Assembly: GCA_025056115.1 (NCBI GenBank)
Contig: JANWVM010000007.1
Coordinates: 1 to 64,000 of the forward strand
DNA length: 64,000 nucleotides
Origin: Gloeomargarita sp. SKYG116
GTDB lineage: Bacteria > Cyanobacteriota > Cyanobacteriia > Gloeomargaritales > Gloeomargaritaceae
Direction of reading: 5' to 3'
Positions within the stretch are counted from its first letter, which is position 1. Every line of letters starts with the position of its first letter. This document shows positions 55,508 to 64,000 of the stretch, piece by piece. The translations under genes were made by a program, and so were the position numbers. The notes beneath the pieces are model-generated. The model ran no database searches, was not told where the DNA came from, and worked only from the letters and a program-made list of their open reading frames with translations.

Positions 55508-56254
55508 CGGTTCCCAGCGCACCACATGGCCGGCTGTGAGGGCGTGGATAGTTCCGTCCGCTCCCTGCAGTAGCAAGCGCCCCTGGTCATCCAGGCCCGC
55601 CCCTACGCCTGCCATCGTTTGCTGACCCATGTGAATCACTAAGGGACAACCATTCAGCACATCCCGCTGGCGCAACTGGGGCAAGAGTTTGGCCCATCCC
55701 CCTTGCTGGAGCAAACTGTGGGCTTCGAGCAGGTAACGCCGCAATGTACTCAGCACCGTTAGGACATCGGGTGGATGGGGCGTCACGTCCAGTAGACTGG
55801 CGACTTGGGCGAGGGATAAATTTGGCGTTGCCGTTGCGAGAACTGTATGCCAATCCACCGCGCGATTGAGGCCAACGCCCACCACGACCCAGGGCAACGA
55901 CGGCTCACACAATACCCCGGCTAACTTGCGGCCATTGAGCACCACATCATTCGGCCATTTGATGCCTAAGGTGCCAGGCGAGAGGGGAACCGTATCTTCG
56001 ACGGCATGGATCACCGCCAGTCCCGCCGCCAAGCTCAACTGAGGGAGGTGTGCTGCCGCAACGGGATGCAGTACAAACGAAGCCGTCAACACCCCCGGCG
56101 GCGCATACCAGGCTCGTCCTTCTCGCCCGCGACCAGCCGTTTGCCGTGGCGTGTAGATGACATCTCCCGGTTGTAAACGCGCTAGGGATTGCAGCGCCCA
56201 GGTGTTGGTGCTGGGACATTCATCCAGCCAGTGCAGCCAAGGGGGATACGCCAT
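55487..56254 (-). CDS. birA: Biotin--[acetyl-CoA-carboxylase] ligase
   Basis: ECPSTNTWA; RQTAGRGREGRAWYAPPGVL; GIKWPNDVVLNGRKLAGVL. Confidence 0.93.
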   Translation of the reverse strand: MAYPPWLHWLDECPSTNTWALQSLARLQPGDVIYTPRQTAGRGREGRAWYAPPGVLTASFVLHPVAAAHLPQLSLAAGLAVIHAVEDTVPLSPGTLGIKWPNDVVLNGRKLAGVLCEPSLPWVVVGVGLNRAVDWHTVLATATPNLSLAQVASLLDVTPHPPDVLTVLSTLRRYLLEAHSLLQQGGWAKLLPQLRQRDVLNGCPLVIHMGQQTMAGVGAGLDDQGRLLLQGADGTIHALTAGHVVRWEPSRFVGD

Positions 56255-56306
56255 ATACTGAGAAACCGGACTAAACTGGAAGAGACAGTATTATATAAGT
56301 CATCCT

Positions 56307-56582
56307 GTGCAGCCTTTGGCCAGTTTTTATCGTTGGTATCGGGATACGTTGCGCCACTCGCCCTACCGGTGGCTGTTGATACTCGGGTCGTTGCTGTATT
56401 TACTAAGCCCGGCGGATATCGCCCCTGATGTGTTCCCCTTCTTGGGCTGGATAGATGATGGCTGGTTGCTGGCGATCCTGGTGGGTGAACTGTCCACCCT
56501 ATTGTTTGGTGGCGCATCGGCAAGCCCGACCGACGGCCCCGTCGTAGATGTCCAAGCGCGCTCCATACCCGATGATGAATGA
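56307..56582 (+). CDS. DUF1232 (YkvA-like) membrane protein
   Basis: YRDTLRHSPYRWLLILGSLLYLLSPADIAPDVFPFLGWIDDGWLLAIL. Confidence 0.85.
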   Translation: MQPLASFYRWYRDTLRHSPYRWLLILGSLLYLLSPADIAPDVFPFLGWIDDGWLLAILVGELSTLLFGGASASPTDGPVVDVQARSIPDDE

Positions 56583-57225
56583 GGAACGCTGGGTGAATCT
56601 CGTGGCTGTTGTCGTGTTTGGTCTCACCCTGGCGGCACTGGTCGGGCCTTGGTGGCACCTTTCCCCAGCGTGGGTTGCTAGTACCACCCTGGTTCTCCTG
56701 GGGCTGGCCACCGCCGATGCTTGGTTGTGGCAATCGCAGGGGTTGACGTTTCTGCTGGGACTATGGCCGTCCGAGCGGGTCTTGCACCACGAAGCAGGTC
56801 ACTTTCTCGTCGCACACTTGATGGGAATTCCCATTGAGGATTACACACTGGATAGCTGGAGCAGTTGGCGGCGTGGTTATCCCCCCAGCGAAGCGGGTGT
56901 GCGGTTGGGTACAGTTCCCCTATCGCTCTGGCCTCAGTGCCCGGTGGTGTGGATGGCAGGGGTTGCCGCTGAGGAATGGCTTTACGGCGACGCGCGGGGC
57001 GGTGTTCTGGATCAGGAACAGGCACTACGCCATTTAGAGGGTTTTCCACCGGCAGAACGACCCTGGCGACTGCGGTTGGCGCAACGGGAAGCCCAAGTCC
57101 TGTTACAAAACCACGCCGCAGCCTACTGGGCATTGGTTGAGGCCATGCGGCAAAGGAAATCGGTAGCCGAGTGTGTCGCAACTATCGAACAGCATCTACA
57201 GAGCGCTAGCGGGCTGGAGACCTGA
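56572..57225 (+). CDS. Membrane protein with HEAGH zinc-protease motif (M41-like, no AAA domain)
   Basis: LHHEAGHFLVAHLMGIPIEDYTLD; two N-terminal TM segments; GVAAEEWLYG. Confidence 0.75.
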   Translation: MMNEERWVNLVAVVVFGLTLAALVGPWWHLSPAWVASTTLVLLGLATADAWLWQSQGLTFLLGLWPSERVLHHEAGHFLVAHLMGIPIEDYTLDSWSSWRRGYPPSEAGVRLGTVPLSLWPQCPVVWMAGVAAEEWLYGDARGGVLDQEQALRHLEGFPPAERPWRLRLAQREAQVLLQNHAAAYWALVEAMRQRKSVAECVATIEQHLQSASGLET

Positions 57226-57242
57226 CAACGCACGACAATAGT

Positions 57243-57806
57243 GTGATAGGTTCACCTATGGAATCGTCAGGGAGTCAACCCATGCGAGCGACGGTTATCG
57301 GGATGGTCTGGGGACTTTATCTAGGCTTACCTGTACTTGCCCAACCGCAGGGAGCAGGGGTTAGACCTATTGTCCAAACGGGTTGCCGCCAAGGGGAGTG
57401 CTGGGAAACGCAGGTATTAGCAACCCGGCTAGAGCGGCGGACACCCCAAGGACTGCTATACCGGGTGACCGTAGGACGCCGTTTCTGGCCAGAAGGCAGT
57501 CAACCCCCCAACCAATTCCAGGAACGCACCCAGGACTATGTTTATTGCTCTCGCACTCGTCCGGCCTATATCTTCGCCAACCCTACTGGCAAAGGCTATC
57601 TCGCCCATCTCCTCAACCCTGGCGGCGAGTATTTCGGCTACAACCAAAACAGTTATCCCGTTTACTGGGGCGTGTGTCACGGTATCTACAACCAGGATGT
57701 GTTCAGCCCGGCGATGGCGCAGAAAGCTAAGCAACTGGGGTACTCGCTGAAATTACCGTCGGACCAAATCACACTCGCGCGTCCTCAGGACATCCTAAAA
57801 CGGTAG
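57243..57806 (+). CDS. Secreted hypothetical protein (start probably downstream of ORF start)
   Basis: Signal peptide ATVIGMVWGLYLGLPVLAQP; single copy ORF. Confidence 0.55.
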   Translation: MIGSPMESSGSQPMRATVIGMVWGLYLGLPVLAQPQGAGVRPIVQTGCRQGECWETQVLATRLERRTPQGLLYRVTVGRRFWPEGSQPPNQFQERTQDYVYCSRTRPAYIFANPTGKGYLAHLLNPGGEYFGYNQNSYPVYWGVCHGIYNQDVFSPAMAQKAKQLGYSLKLPSDQITLARPQDILKR

Positions 57807-59114
57807 GTTGCGAATGGAGCGGTCGAGCAACTGCACGGGGTGATAAACGGGTGTGGTTGCCCCTCGTTCCCGCAAATAGTGTTGAATCTGCACCGTGCAA
57901 CCAATGTTGGCAGACGCAATCACCTGGGCGCCGGTGTTGAGTAAATTCGTGACCTTTTGGCGACCCAATTCTGCCGCTGTTTCCGGTTGCAAAAAGTTAT
58001 AGACGCCAGCGCTCCCACAACATAGAGCAGCGTCGAGCGGCTCACGCAATTCAATCCCAGGAATGCGGCGCAACAATTGCCGGGGTTGCAGGCTGATTTT
58101 TTGACCGTGAATCATGTGGCAAGCGTCTTGGTAAACAACGGTTAAGGGTTGGGAACTCAACGGATGTAACGGCACAGGGAATTCTACCGACGCCAAAAAC
58201 TCCTGGATATCTTTGACCTGGCGACTAAAGGCGGCGGCCACGTCCCGGTATTCCACATCCTCGGCCAGCAGGTGCCCGTATTCCTTGAGCGTGTGCCCAC
58301 ACCCCGAAGCGTTAATCAAAATGGCGTCCAGGTCGTAGGGGCGGAAGCAGTCAATCATCCAACGGGCCAAGGTTTGGGCTTGGCGGGTTTCTCCCTGGTG
58401 ACAGGGCAAAGCGGCACAACATCCCTGCTGCGGCGGAATCACCACCTCACACCCAACGGCCCGCAACACTCGCACCGTCGCCGCATTGACCTCCGGGTTA
58501 AACAACCGCTGCACGCAGCCCAGGAGCACGCCCACCCGGTAACGCCGTTCCCCTTGCGCCGGTAGCACGGTGGGCCAGGGCCGAGGCAACAGTTGAGCGA
58601 GCGTCAAAGGCGGTAACAGTTCGGCCATCGCTGCCAGCGGGGGGGAAACACGGCGTAACCAGTGGGGCACCCAGCGGTTCAACCCCAAGCGCTGATACAG
58701 CCACAGGGCCGGAGCCACTAGCCGCAGCCGTTCTGGGTAGGGCAACAGTTGAAAGAGCACTGTGCGCACGAATCGTTCCGACCAGGGCCGCCGGTAGTTG
58801 CGCTGGATTTGCGCCCGCGTTGCCGCGATTAACTCGTCATAGCGCACCCCCGATGGACAGGCTGTGACACAGGCGAGACACCCCAAACAACTGTCGAAGT
58901 GACCAACGGTTGCAGTCTCCAAAGCAATATCCCCTTGAAGAATGGCATTCATCTGGTAAATGCGCCCGCGCGGGGAGTCCATTTCTGTTCCCAGCACCCG
59001 GTAACTCGGGCAAGTCGTTAAGCAAAACCCGCAGTGAACGCAGGTGTCAATGATGGTTTGAGAGGGGGGATGCTGGGCGTCAAAACCAGGGGATGGCATT
59101 AGCAAATAACGCAA
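57795..59114 (-). CDS. glcF: Glycolate oxidase iron-sulfur subunit
   Basis: CVHCGFCLTTCPSYRVLGTEMDSPRGRIY; second CLGCLACVTACPSGV; CCG motifs ALCCGSAGVYN. Confidence 0.92.
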   Translation of the reverse strand: MRYLLMPSPGFDAQHPPSQTIIDTCVHCGFCLTTCPSYRVLGTEMDSPRGRIYQMNAILQGDIALETATVGHFDSCLGCLACVTACPSGVRYDELIAATRAQIQRNYRRPWSERFVRTVLFQLLPYPERLRLVAPALWLYQRLGLNRWVPHWLRRVSPPLAAMAELLPPLTLAQLLPRPWPTVLPAQGERRYRVGVLLGCVQRLFNPEVNAATVRVLRAVGCEVVIPPQQGCCAALPCHQGETRQAQTLARWMIDCFRPYDLDAILINASGCGHTLKEYGHLLAEDVEYRDVAAAFSRQVKDIQEFLASVEFPVPLHPLSSQPLTVVYQDACHMIHGQKISLQPRQLLRRIPGIELREPLDAALCCGSAGVYNFLQPETAAELGRQKVTNLLNTGAQVIASANIGCTVQIQHYLRERGATTPVYHPVQLLDRSIRNLPF

Positions 59115-59165
59115 CCGTGTCTTCTTCCGTTGTACCTTGCCCCCGGCGCCAGCGCTAGGAAAAGT

Positions 59166-59375
59166 TCAGCCTTTGATGTACACCACGTGGGCGCGATAGA
59201 GTAGGAAACCCTCCTGCTGACCCGTGACCAGCCGGAAATACTGGGGGTCTTGCCAAACGATTTGACCATGGAGAATGTCGCCGGTCGTCAATTTCACTTC
59301 CACGCCGGTTTTGTCTTTGATAAATGTTTGTACCTGCCGCACGCTGGGCAAGCCAGTGTCCAATTCGTTGGTCAT
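59166..59375 (-). CDS. hfq: Cyanobacterial Hfq homologue
   Basis: TGLPSVRQVQTFIKDKTGVEVKLTTGDILHGQIVWQDPQYFRLV; 69 aa. Confidence 0.85.
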   Translation of the reverse strand: MTNELDTGLPSVRQVQTFIKDKTGVEVKLTTGDILHGQIVWQDPQYFRLVTGQQEGFLLYRAHVVYIKG

Positions 59376-60112
59376 TGGGATTCCACCACCACTTGGAAAC
59401 CACGCGCACGCAAGTACTGCACCAGTTGTTCGGCCCGGTTCTGGTCGTGGAACCGTCCCACTTGCCACAACACTTGCCCGCGATACATGGACCGAAACGC
59501 CTCGGGCACTAGTTTCAAAATATCTTCCTGCTGGGTAGGAGCTGCCGGTCGTACAAAGACTCGGATGGTGGGCCGGTGACTGGGCATCGTATTTTGACGC
59601 AATGATTGCCAGGCGGCGATGCGCTCCCAATCACTGCCCTGGGTTGGAGGATTCAACACCATTTGCACCTGAGCGTCACGCTGCGGGTTCACGGGTCCCA
59701 CGACTTGGGCGGGCAATCCGTTCTGCCGAAGCTGGGCCGCAAATTGTTCGGCTTCCTGCAGGGACTGAAAAACGCCCGTTTGCATGGCGATTTGACCCTG
59801 GTGCTGCACGGGAAACGCCTGGGGAGCCAGTTGCCGTAACACGTGCAGGCGAACCGGATGCATCCCCACCACTAAAACCCGGTAAGACTGTTCAGGGTTT
59901 ACCAACACCCCAGGTGCCGGCGGGAGTGGGCTACCTTGACCGATGGGGGCCATACCCGGAACCGGAAGCGGGCGATGCTGAGGAGGTATGGTGCGCCGCT
60001 GCTGACGTTGCTGCCAATCCGCCGGCGGGGGTAATTGCGTACCCAACTGCGCGAAAACCGGCGTTGTCCAAAGCGTGAGTATCAAACCCAAACTCGGTAG
60101 TGTGTGTCGCAT
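59372..60112 (-). CDS. Secreted SPOR-like repeat protein
   Basis: Signal peptide; two SPOR-like units IAMQTGVFQSLQEAEQFAAQLRQNGLPAQVV and VLWQVGRFHDQNRAEQLVQYLRARGFQVVV. Confidence 0.75.
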   Translation of the reverse strand: MRHTLPSLGLILTLWTTPVFAQLGTQLPPPADWQQRQQRRTIPPQHRPLPVPGMAPIGQGSPLPPAPGVLVNPEQSYRVLVVGMHPVRLHVLRQLAPQAFPVQHQGQIAMQTGVFQSLQEAEQFAAQLRQNGLPAQVVGPVNPQRDAQVQMVLNPPTQGSDWERIAAWQSLRQNTMPSHRPTIRVFVRPAAPTQQEDILKLVPEAFRSMYRGQVLWQVGRFHDQNRAEQLVQYLRARGFQVVVESQ

Positions 60113-60318
60113 CGTTCCACTCCTCAGCTTGCAATGGTAGGCAAATACCTGTGGGAATAGCCTTGGGGTAAGCCAGTCTCGTATCTGTCCAAATCAAGCT
60201 GCAGCAAACCTTACCCCTGGGAGCGAATAGTTCGGCCAGCCTGACACCTTTACAATAAACAGGTTCGGCGGGGATGTCAACCCGCAGACGGCTGTGCTTG
60301 AATAGGAAGCCGTTGGCC

Positions 60319-61809
60319 ATGGCAAAACAGCGATTATCTCCCCTGCTTGTGGGGCTATCGGGACTGGCGCTGGGTGGAAGTCTGGGGGAAACCTGGGCTT
60401 GGCCCTTGGCTTGGGTGGGACTGGTGCTCCTGTGGTGGGTGACGGAACGACGAGACGCCTGGAAATGGGGGATGCTCTGGGGTGCGGCTTACCACGGCGC
60501 GGCCTTGTCCTGGCTGGTGCACCTGCATCCCCTGACGTGGCTGGGCATTCCCTGGAGCCTGAGTTTGGTCATTGCCCTGGCCATCTGGCTGTTTGTGACG
60601 CTATGGGGCGCTGTGGGCGTTGGTCTCTGGGCGGGACTCACTAGCCGGGTGATACAACCCTGGGTGCGTTTATGGGTTGGCCTTGCCCTGTGGTGTGGGG
60701 GAGAAACGCTAGCCACTCGCACCTGCCTGTGGTGGAGTACGCTGGCGCTCACCCAAAGTCCTGGCAATCCCACGTTTTTGCACTTGGGACAACTGTCTGG
60801 GCCGGTCACGCCGGTGGCCTGGCTGTTGCTGGTCAATGGGGTGCTGGCGTTGGCGATTCGCTATCCACTGCCAATCGTTTTACCCTTGGCGCTGGGGTTG
60901 TTTGGCCTGGGACAAAGCCTGGGGTGGTTCTTGCAGGTAACGGCCCCGCCGGAAGGGGTTTTGGCGTCGCTCACCGTGGGCATTGTTCAACCCAACGTCC
61001 CCAACCCCGTGCGGTTTAGGCCCCAGGGGCAGGTGCAGATGCTGGAACGGTTACAGGCCGGCTACACCACCTTGGCGCAACGGGGAGCGGATATGGTGCT
61101 CACGCCGGAAGGGGCACTAGGACGGGAGTTTTCCCCCAATCATGCCTTGGCAGGGCTGGTGCAACGCTGGCGTATTCCCCTGGTGCTAGGAGCCTACGGG
61201 CGACGCCAGGGAGGCTTGACCAACAGCTTGTTTGTTTTGGACGGGCACGGGCGGGTTGTCGGGCGCTACGACAAAGTAAAGATGGTGCCGCTGGGGGAAT
61301 TTATCCCGGGGGAACGCTGGCTAGGGCCGTGGGTGCGACGAATCTCTGCATTACCAGAATCCCAAACCCCTGGTCCCTTGTCCCAATCCGTCCAGACCAG
61401 GATGGGTCCCGTGATAGCCGGTATTTGTTACGACTCAGCGTTTGCGCCGGTGTTTCGGGAACAAGCGCGCCGGGGGGGCGAATGGATTCTCACAGCGGCC
61501 AACAACGACCCCTATCCCCCCCGCATGATGCGCCAACACCAGGCTCAGGATGTCTTGCGCGCGATTGAGACCGACCGTTGGCTGGCGCGGGCCACGAATA
61601 CCGGCATTTCTGGCGTCATTAGCCCCCGTGGTCGCATCGTTTGGCAAGCGCCGCCCCGTACAAATGTGGTACATTTGGCGCGTATTTACCGCCGTACCCA
61701 CTTGACGCCCTACGTCCGTTACGGGGATTGGTTAACGCCTCTGTTACTGGGAATCAGCGGTTTAAGCTGGTGCATAGACTGGCGGTTGGCGCAGCCTAGA
61801 AACGGTTAG
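60319..61809 (+). CDS. lnt: Apolipoprotein N-acyltransferase
   Basis: Multi-TM N-terminus; nitrilase domain VGIVQPNVPN; LTPEGAL; YDKVKMVPLGEFIP; GICYDSAF. Confidence 0.93.
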   Translation: MAKQRLSPLLVGLSGLALGGSLGETWAWPLAWVGLVLLWWVTERRDAWKWGMLWGAAYHGAALSWLVHLHPLTWLGIPWSLSLVIALAIWLFVTLWGAVGVGLWAGLTSRVIQPWVRLWVGLALWCGGETLATRTCLWWSTLALTQSPGNPTFLHLGQLSGPVTPVAWLLLVNGVLALAIRYPLPIVLPLALGLFGLGQSLGWFLQVTAPPEGVLASLTVGIVQPNVPNPVRFRPQGQVQMLERLQAGYTTLAQRGADMVLTPEGALGREFSPNHALAGLVQRWRIPLVLGAYGRRQGGLTNSLFVLDGHGRVVGRYDKVKMVPLGEFIPGERWLGPWVRRISALPESQTPGPLSQSVQTRMGPVIAGICYDSAFAPVFREQARRGGEWILTAANNDPYPPRMMRQHQAQDVLRAIETDRWLARATNTGISGVISPRGRIVWQAPPRTNVVHLARIYRRTHLTPYVRYGDWLTPLLLGISGLSWCIDWRLAQPRNG

Positions 61810-61814
61810 CGAAG

Positions 61815-62954
61815 ATGGATATTCACACCCAACGGCAGCATTTTCCGGCATTGGCCAACAAAATCTACCTCAACTTTGGGGGGCAAGGGCCATTGCCGAC
61901 GCCGGCGCTCACCGCTATGATGGCAGCCTATGAGCAGGGGCAAATCAAGGGGCCGTTTAGCCGGCAGGCGTTGACCTGGGTAGAAGAACAAGAACATCTG
62001 ACCCGCCAGGCGTTTGCCCAGTGTTTGCAGGTGGCCGTTGCCGACATCACGTTAACCAGTTCCACTACTCAGGGCTGTGCGATTGTGCTGTGGGGATGGC
62101 CGTGGCGTGGGGGTGAGCATCTCCTGCTGAGCGATGGGGAACATCCCGGCGTGGTGGCGACCGTTGCCCAATTGGCCCAGCGCTTTGGTTTGACCTGGAG
62201 CACCTGTCCTCTGAGCGACCCAACCGTCGACCCCATCACCGTTTTAGAACAACACGTCCAACCCCACACGCGGATGCTGGTGCTCAGTCACGTGCTCTGG
62301 CATACAGGACAAGTCCTTCCCTTAACTGACATTGCCGCGTTCTGTCAGCAACGGGACATTCGCTTGCTCGTGGATGGGGCGCAATCGCTCGGGGTTTTGC
62401 CGTTGGATTTAACGGGCGTGGATTTCTATGCCGCTACCGGGCACAAATGGCTGTGCGGCCCAGCGGGTTTGGGTGTTCTGTACATTCACTCGCAGTATCG
62501 GGATGTCATTCAACCCACCCATTGCGGCTGGCGGGGTTTACAGGGATTTCGGCAGCAACGCCCGTGCTGGTCTGACGATGGTCAACGCCACGAGATTGCT
62601 ACGACCGCTTGGGAACTGGGGGCTGGGTTACGGGCTAGTCTGGCGCTGCACGATGCCTGGGGAACTCCCGTTCAACGGTACGAGCGCCTGGTGCAACTGG
62701 CTCAAGACCTCTGGCAGCAATTGGGCGACCTTCCCCACCTCACCCGCCTGTTGCCGGAACCGCCCCGTTGCGGCCTCGTGAGTTTCCGTCACGCTTCGAT
62801 CCCACCAGAAACACTCGCCCAGCAATTGGAACAGCGAAACATCCTCGTGCGGTCGGTGGCTGCAGGCAATTGTGTACGGGCGTCTATCCACTATCTCACC
62901 GACCAGGACGAACTCACTCAGTTAGTGCGGGCGCTTAGGGAACTACAGGGATGA
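61815..62954 (+). CDS. Class V aminotransferase / cysteine desulfurase-like protein
   Basis: [55 protein letters not shown]. Confidence 0.92.
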   Translation: MDIHTQRQHFPALANKIYLNFGGQGPLPTPALTAMMAAYEQGQIKGPFSRQALTWVEEQEHLTRQAFAQCLQVAVADITLTSSTTQGCAIVLWGWPWRGGEHLLLSDGEHPGVVATVAQLAQRFGLTWSTCPLSDPTVDPITVLEQHVQPHTRMLVLSHVLWHTGQVLPLTDIAAFCQQRDIRLLVDGAQSLGVLPLDLTGVDFYAATGHKWLCGPAGLGVLYIHSQYRDVIQPTHCGWRGLQGFRQQRPCWSDDGQRHEIATTAWELGAGLRASLALHDAWGTPVQRYERLVQLAQDLWQQLGDLPHLTRLLPEPPRCGLVSFRHASIPPETLAQQLEQRNILVRSVAAGNCVRASIHYLTDQDELTQLVRALRELQG

Positions 62955-63059
62955 GCCGATGCCCACGTAAGACCCCCAGAAAAACAGCCCCACCAGCGCA
63001 ATCACGCCAATCCCGACTACTGTGCCGACTAACCACAGGGGAATGCGGCCCGAAGACAT
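62943..63059 (-). CDS. psbJ: Photosystem II protein J
   Basis: [38 protein letters not shown] (alternative start 63065); last gene of psbEFLJ. Confidence 0.93.
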   Translation of the reverse strand: MSSGRIPLWLVGTVVGIGVIALVGLFFWGSYVGIGSSL

Positions 63060-63100
63060 GTTCATTTTTGCTCACCTCCCAACAACAGCCTTGGTTGCCA

Positions 63101-63217
63101 TTAGTTGAAGAAATAGCTAGAAAACAGAATCGCCAGCACAAAAATCAGCAACAACCCCAGAAACAGGGATGTCCGATTCAACTCCACGGGCTGGGTATTG
63201 GGATTTTTACCCGTCAT
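63101..63217 (-). CDS. psbL: Photosystem II protein L
   Basis: [38 protein letters not shown]. Confidence 0.97.
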   Translation of the reverse strand: MTGKNPNTQPVELNRTSLFLGLLLIFVLAILFSSYFFN

Positions 63218-63229
63218 GGTCAAACCTCC

Positions 63230-63364
63230 CTAACGACGAATGAATTGCATCGCGGCGATGGCACCCAAGAAAAACACCGTGGGAATCGCCAAGGTGTGTA
63301 CCGCCAACCACCGCACGGTGAAAACAGGGTAAGAGACTGGTTCATTCGGACGATTGGTCGTCAT
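63230..63364 (-). CDS. psbF: Cytochrome b559 subunit beta
   Basis: [44 protein letters not shown]. Confidence 0.98.
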   Translation of the reverse strand: MTTNRPNEPVSYPVFTVRWLAVHTLAIPTVFFLGAIAAMQFIRR

Positions 63365-63624
63365 TGCTTCGCTCCTAATTGTTGTTCAAAGGCTTCGATT
63401 TGTTGCCGTGCTTCATAGCGTTGAGTCACGACCGGCGGTTTTTCCTGCGCAGGCGCGAAGTAGCTATCGGGGCGCGGCGTACCGAACACATCGTAGGCCA
63501 GGCCCGTACTGACAAACAACCAACCCGCGATAAACAGCGCCGGAATCGTAATGCTGTGGATGACCCAGTAACGGACGCTGGTGATAATGTCCGCAAAGGG
63601 GCGTTCTCCCGTGCTACCAGCCAT
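63361..63624 (-). CDS. psbE: Cytochrome b559 subunit alpha
   Basis: [52 protein letters not shown]. Confidence 0.98.
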   Translation of the reverse strand: MAGSTGERPFADIITSVRYWVIHSITIPALFIAGWLFVSTGLAYDVFGTPRPDSYFAPAQEKPPVVTQRYEARQQIEAFEQQLGAKQ

Positions 63625-63671
63625 CGAACCAACCTCCTCTCAAGGATGCGTTTCCACGTGTCGAACTGCTT

Positions 63672-64000
63672 CTATTGTGCCGGTAAACGCCCCCGACTGT
63701 ACAGGCGACATAGGGAAATAATCAGGCCAGGCACGAGAACCGCCGGCGATGCGCCCTGCTTGATCCCCATCTCCAGCCGCCACAGGAGTTCTAGCGTTTG
63801 CGTCAACGCCGCTAGCGGCACACCCTGCACTTCTTTGACCAAGAAATACAAGCGTTTGGGGTTGCCCAAGTTGGTCATTGCGGCGACTTTTTCCGGCGTC
63901 ACGTGCGGGTCTATTTGGGACAACTTCACCCACAACCACAAGCGGAATTGACTCACCAGCGTCGCCGTGATCCGCAGCGGGGGTTCCGCCATCGCCAGTA
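63672..64000 (-). CDS. holA: Probable DNA polymerase III delta subunit, C-terminal part (runs off window)
   Basis: LVSQFRLWLWVKL...NPKRLYFLVKEVQGVPLAALTQTLELLWRLEMGIKQG. Confidence 0.6.
   Translation of the reverse strand, partial: LAMAEPPLRITATLVSQFRLWLWVKLSQIDPHVTPEKVAAMTNLGNPKRLYFLVKEVQGVPLAALTQTLELLWRLEMGIKQGASPAVLVPGLIISLCRLYSRGRLPAQ

Overview
64 kb of a cyanobacterial chromosome. Evidence: psbA, psbEFLJ, psbY, ndhCKJ, sqdB and sqdX, and typical cyanobacterial small proteins. Most of the window is compact housekeeping DNA: lipid A synthesis (lpxA, lpxB), NDH-1, thiC under a TPP riboswitch, ppa, panD, miaB, two group-2-type sigma factors, psbA, argB, sodB, hisIE, rpsN, dxs, glcF, hfq and lnt. 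The most notable region is about 44.3-56.3 kb. It looks like a complete guanidine import and assimilation locus: a NitT/TauT-type ABC transporter, an allophanate hydrolase split into two coupled ORFs, a ykkC guanidine-I riboswitch, two DUF1989 proteins (carboxyguanidine deiminase-like), a large biotin-dependent urea/guanidine carboxylase, and a convergent birA. Inside it sits a Rieske oxygenase with an atypical metal/bridge motif, bracketed by near-identical TGTAAA-N4-TGTAAA motifs. Other points: a MITE-like dispersed repeat with terminal inverted repeats, a decayed IS1-family element next to a truncated AI-2E-type transporter, an uncharacterised three-gene cassette abutting a truncated Uma2 fragment, a likely frameshifted secreted protein gene, and several small photosynthesis genes missing from the ORF track (psbY, psbJ, psbL, psbF). 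All calls come from reading the sequence; no database search was run.
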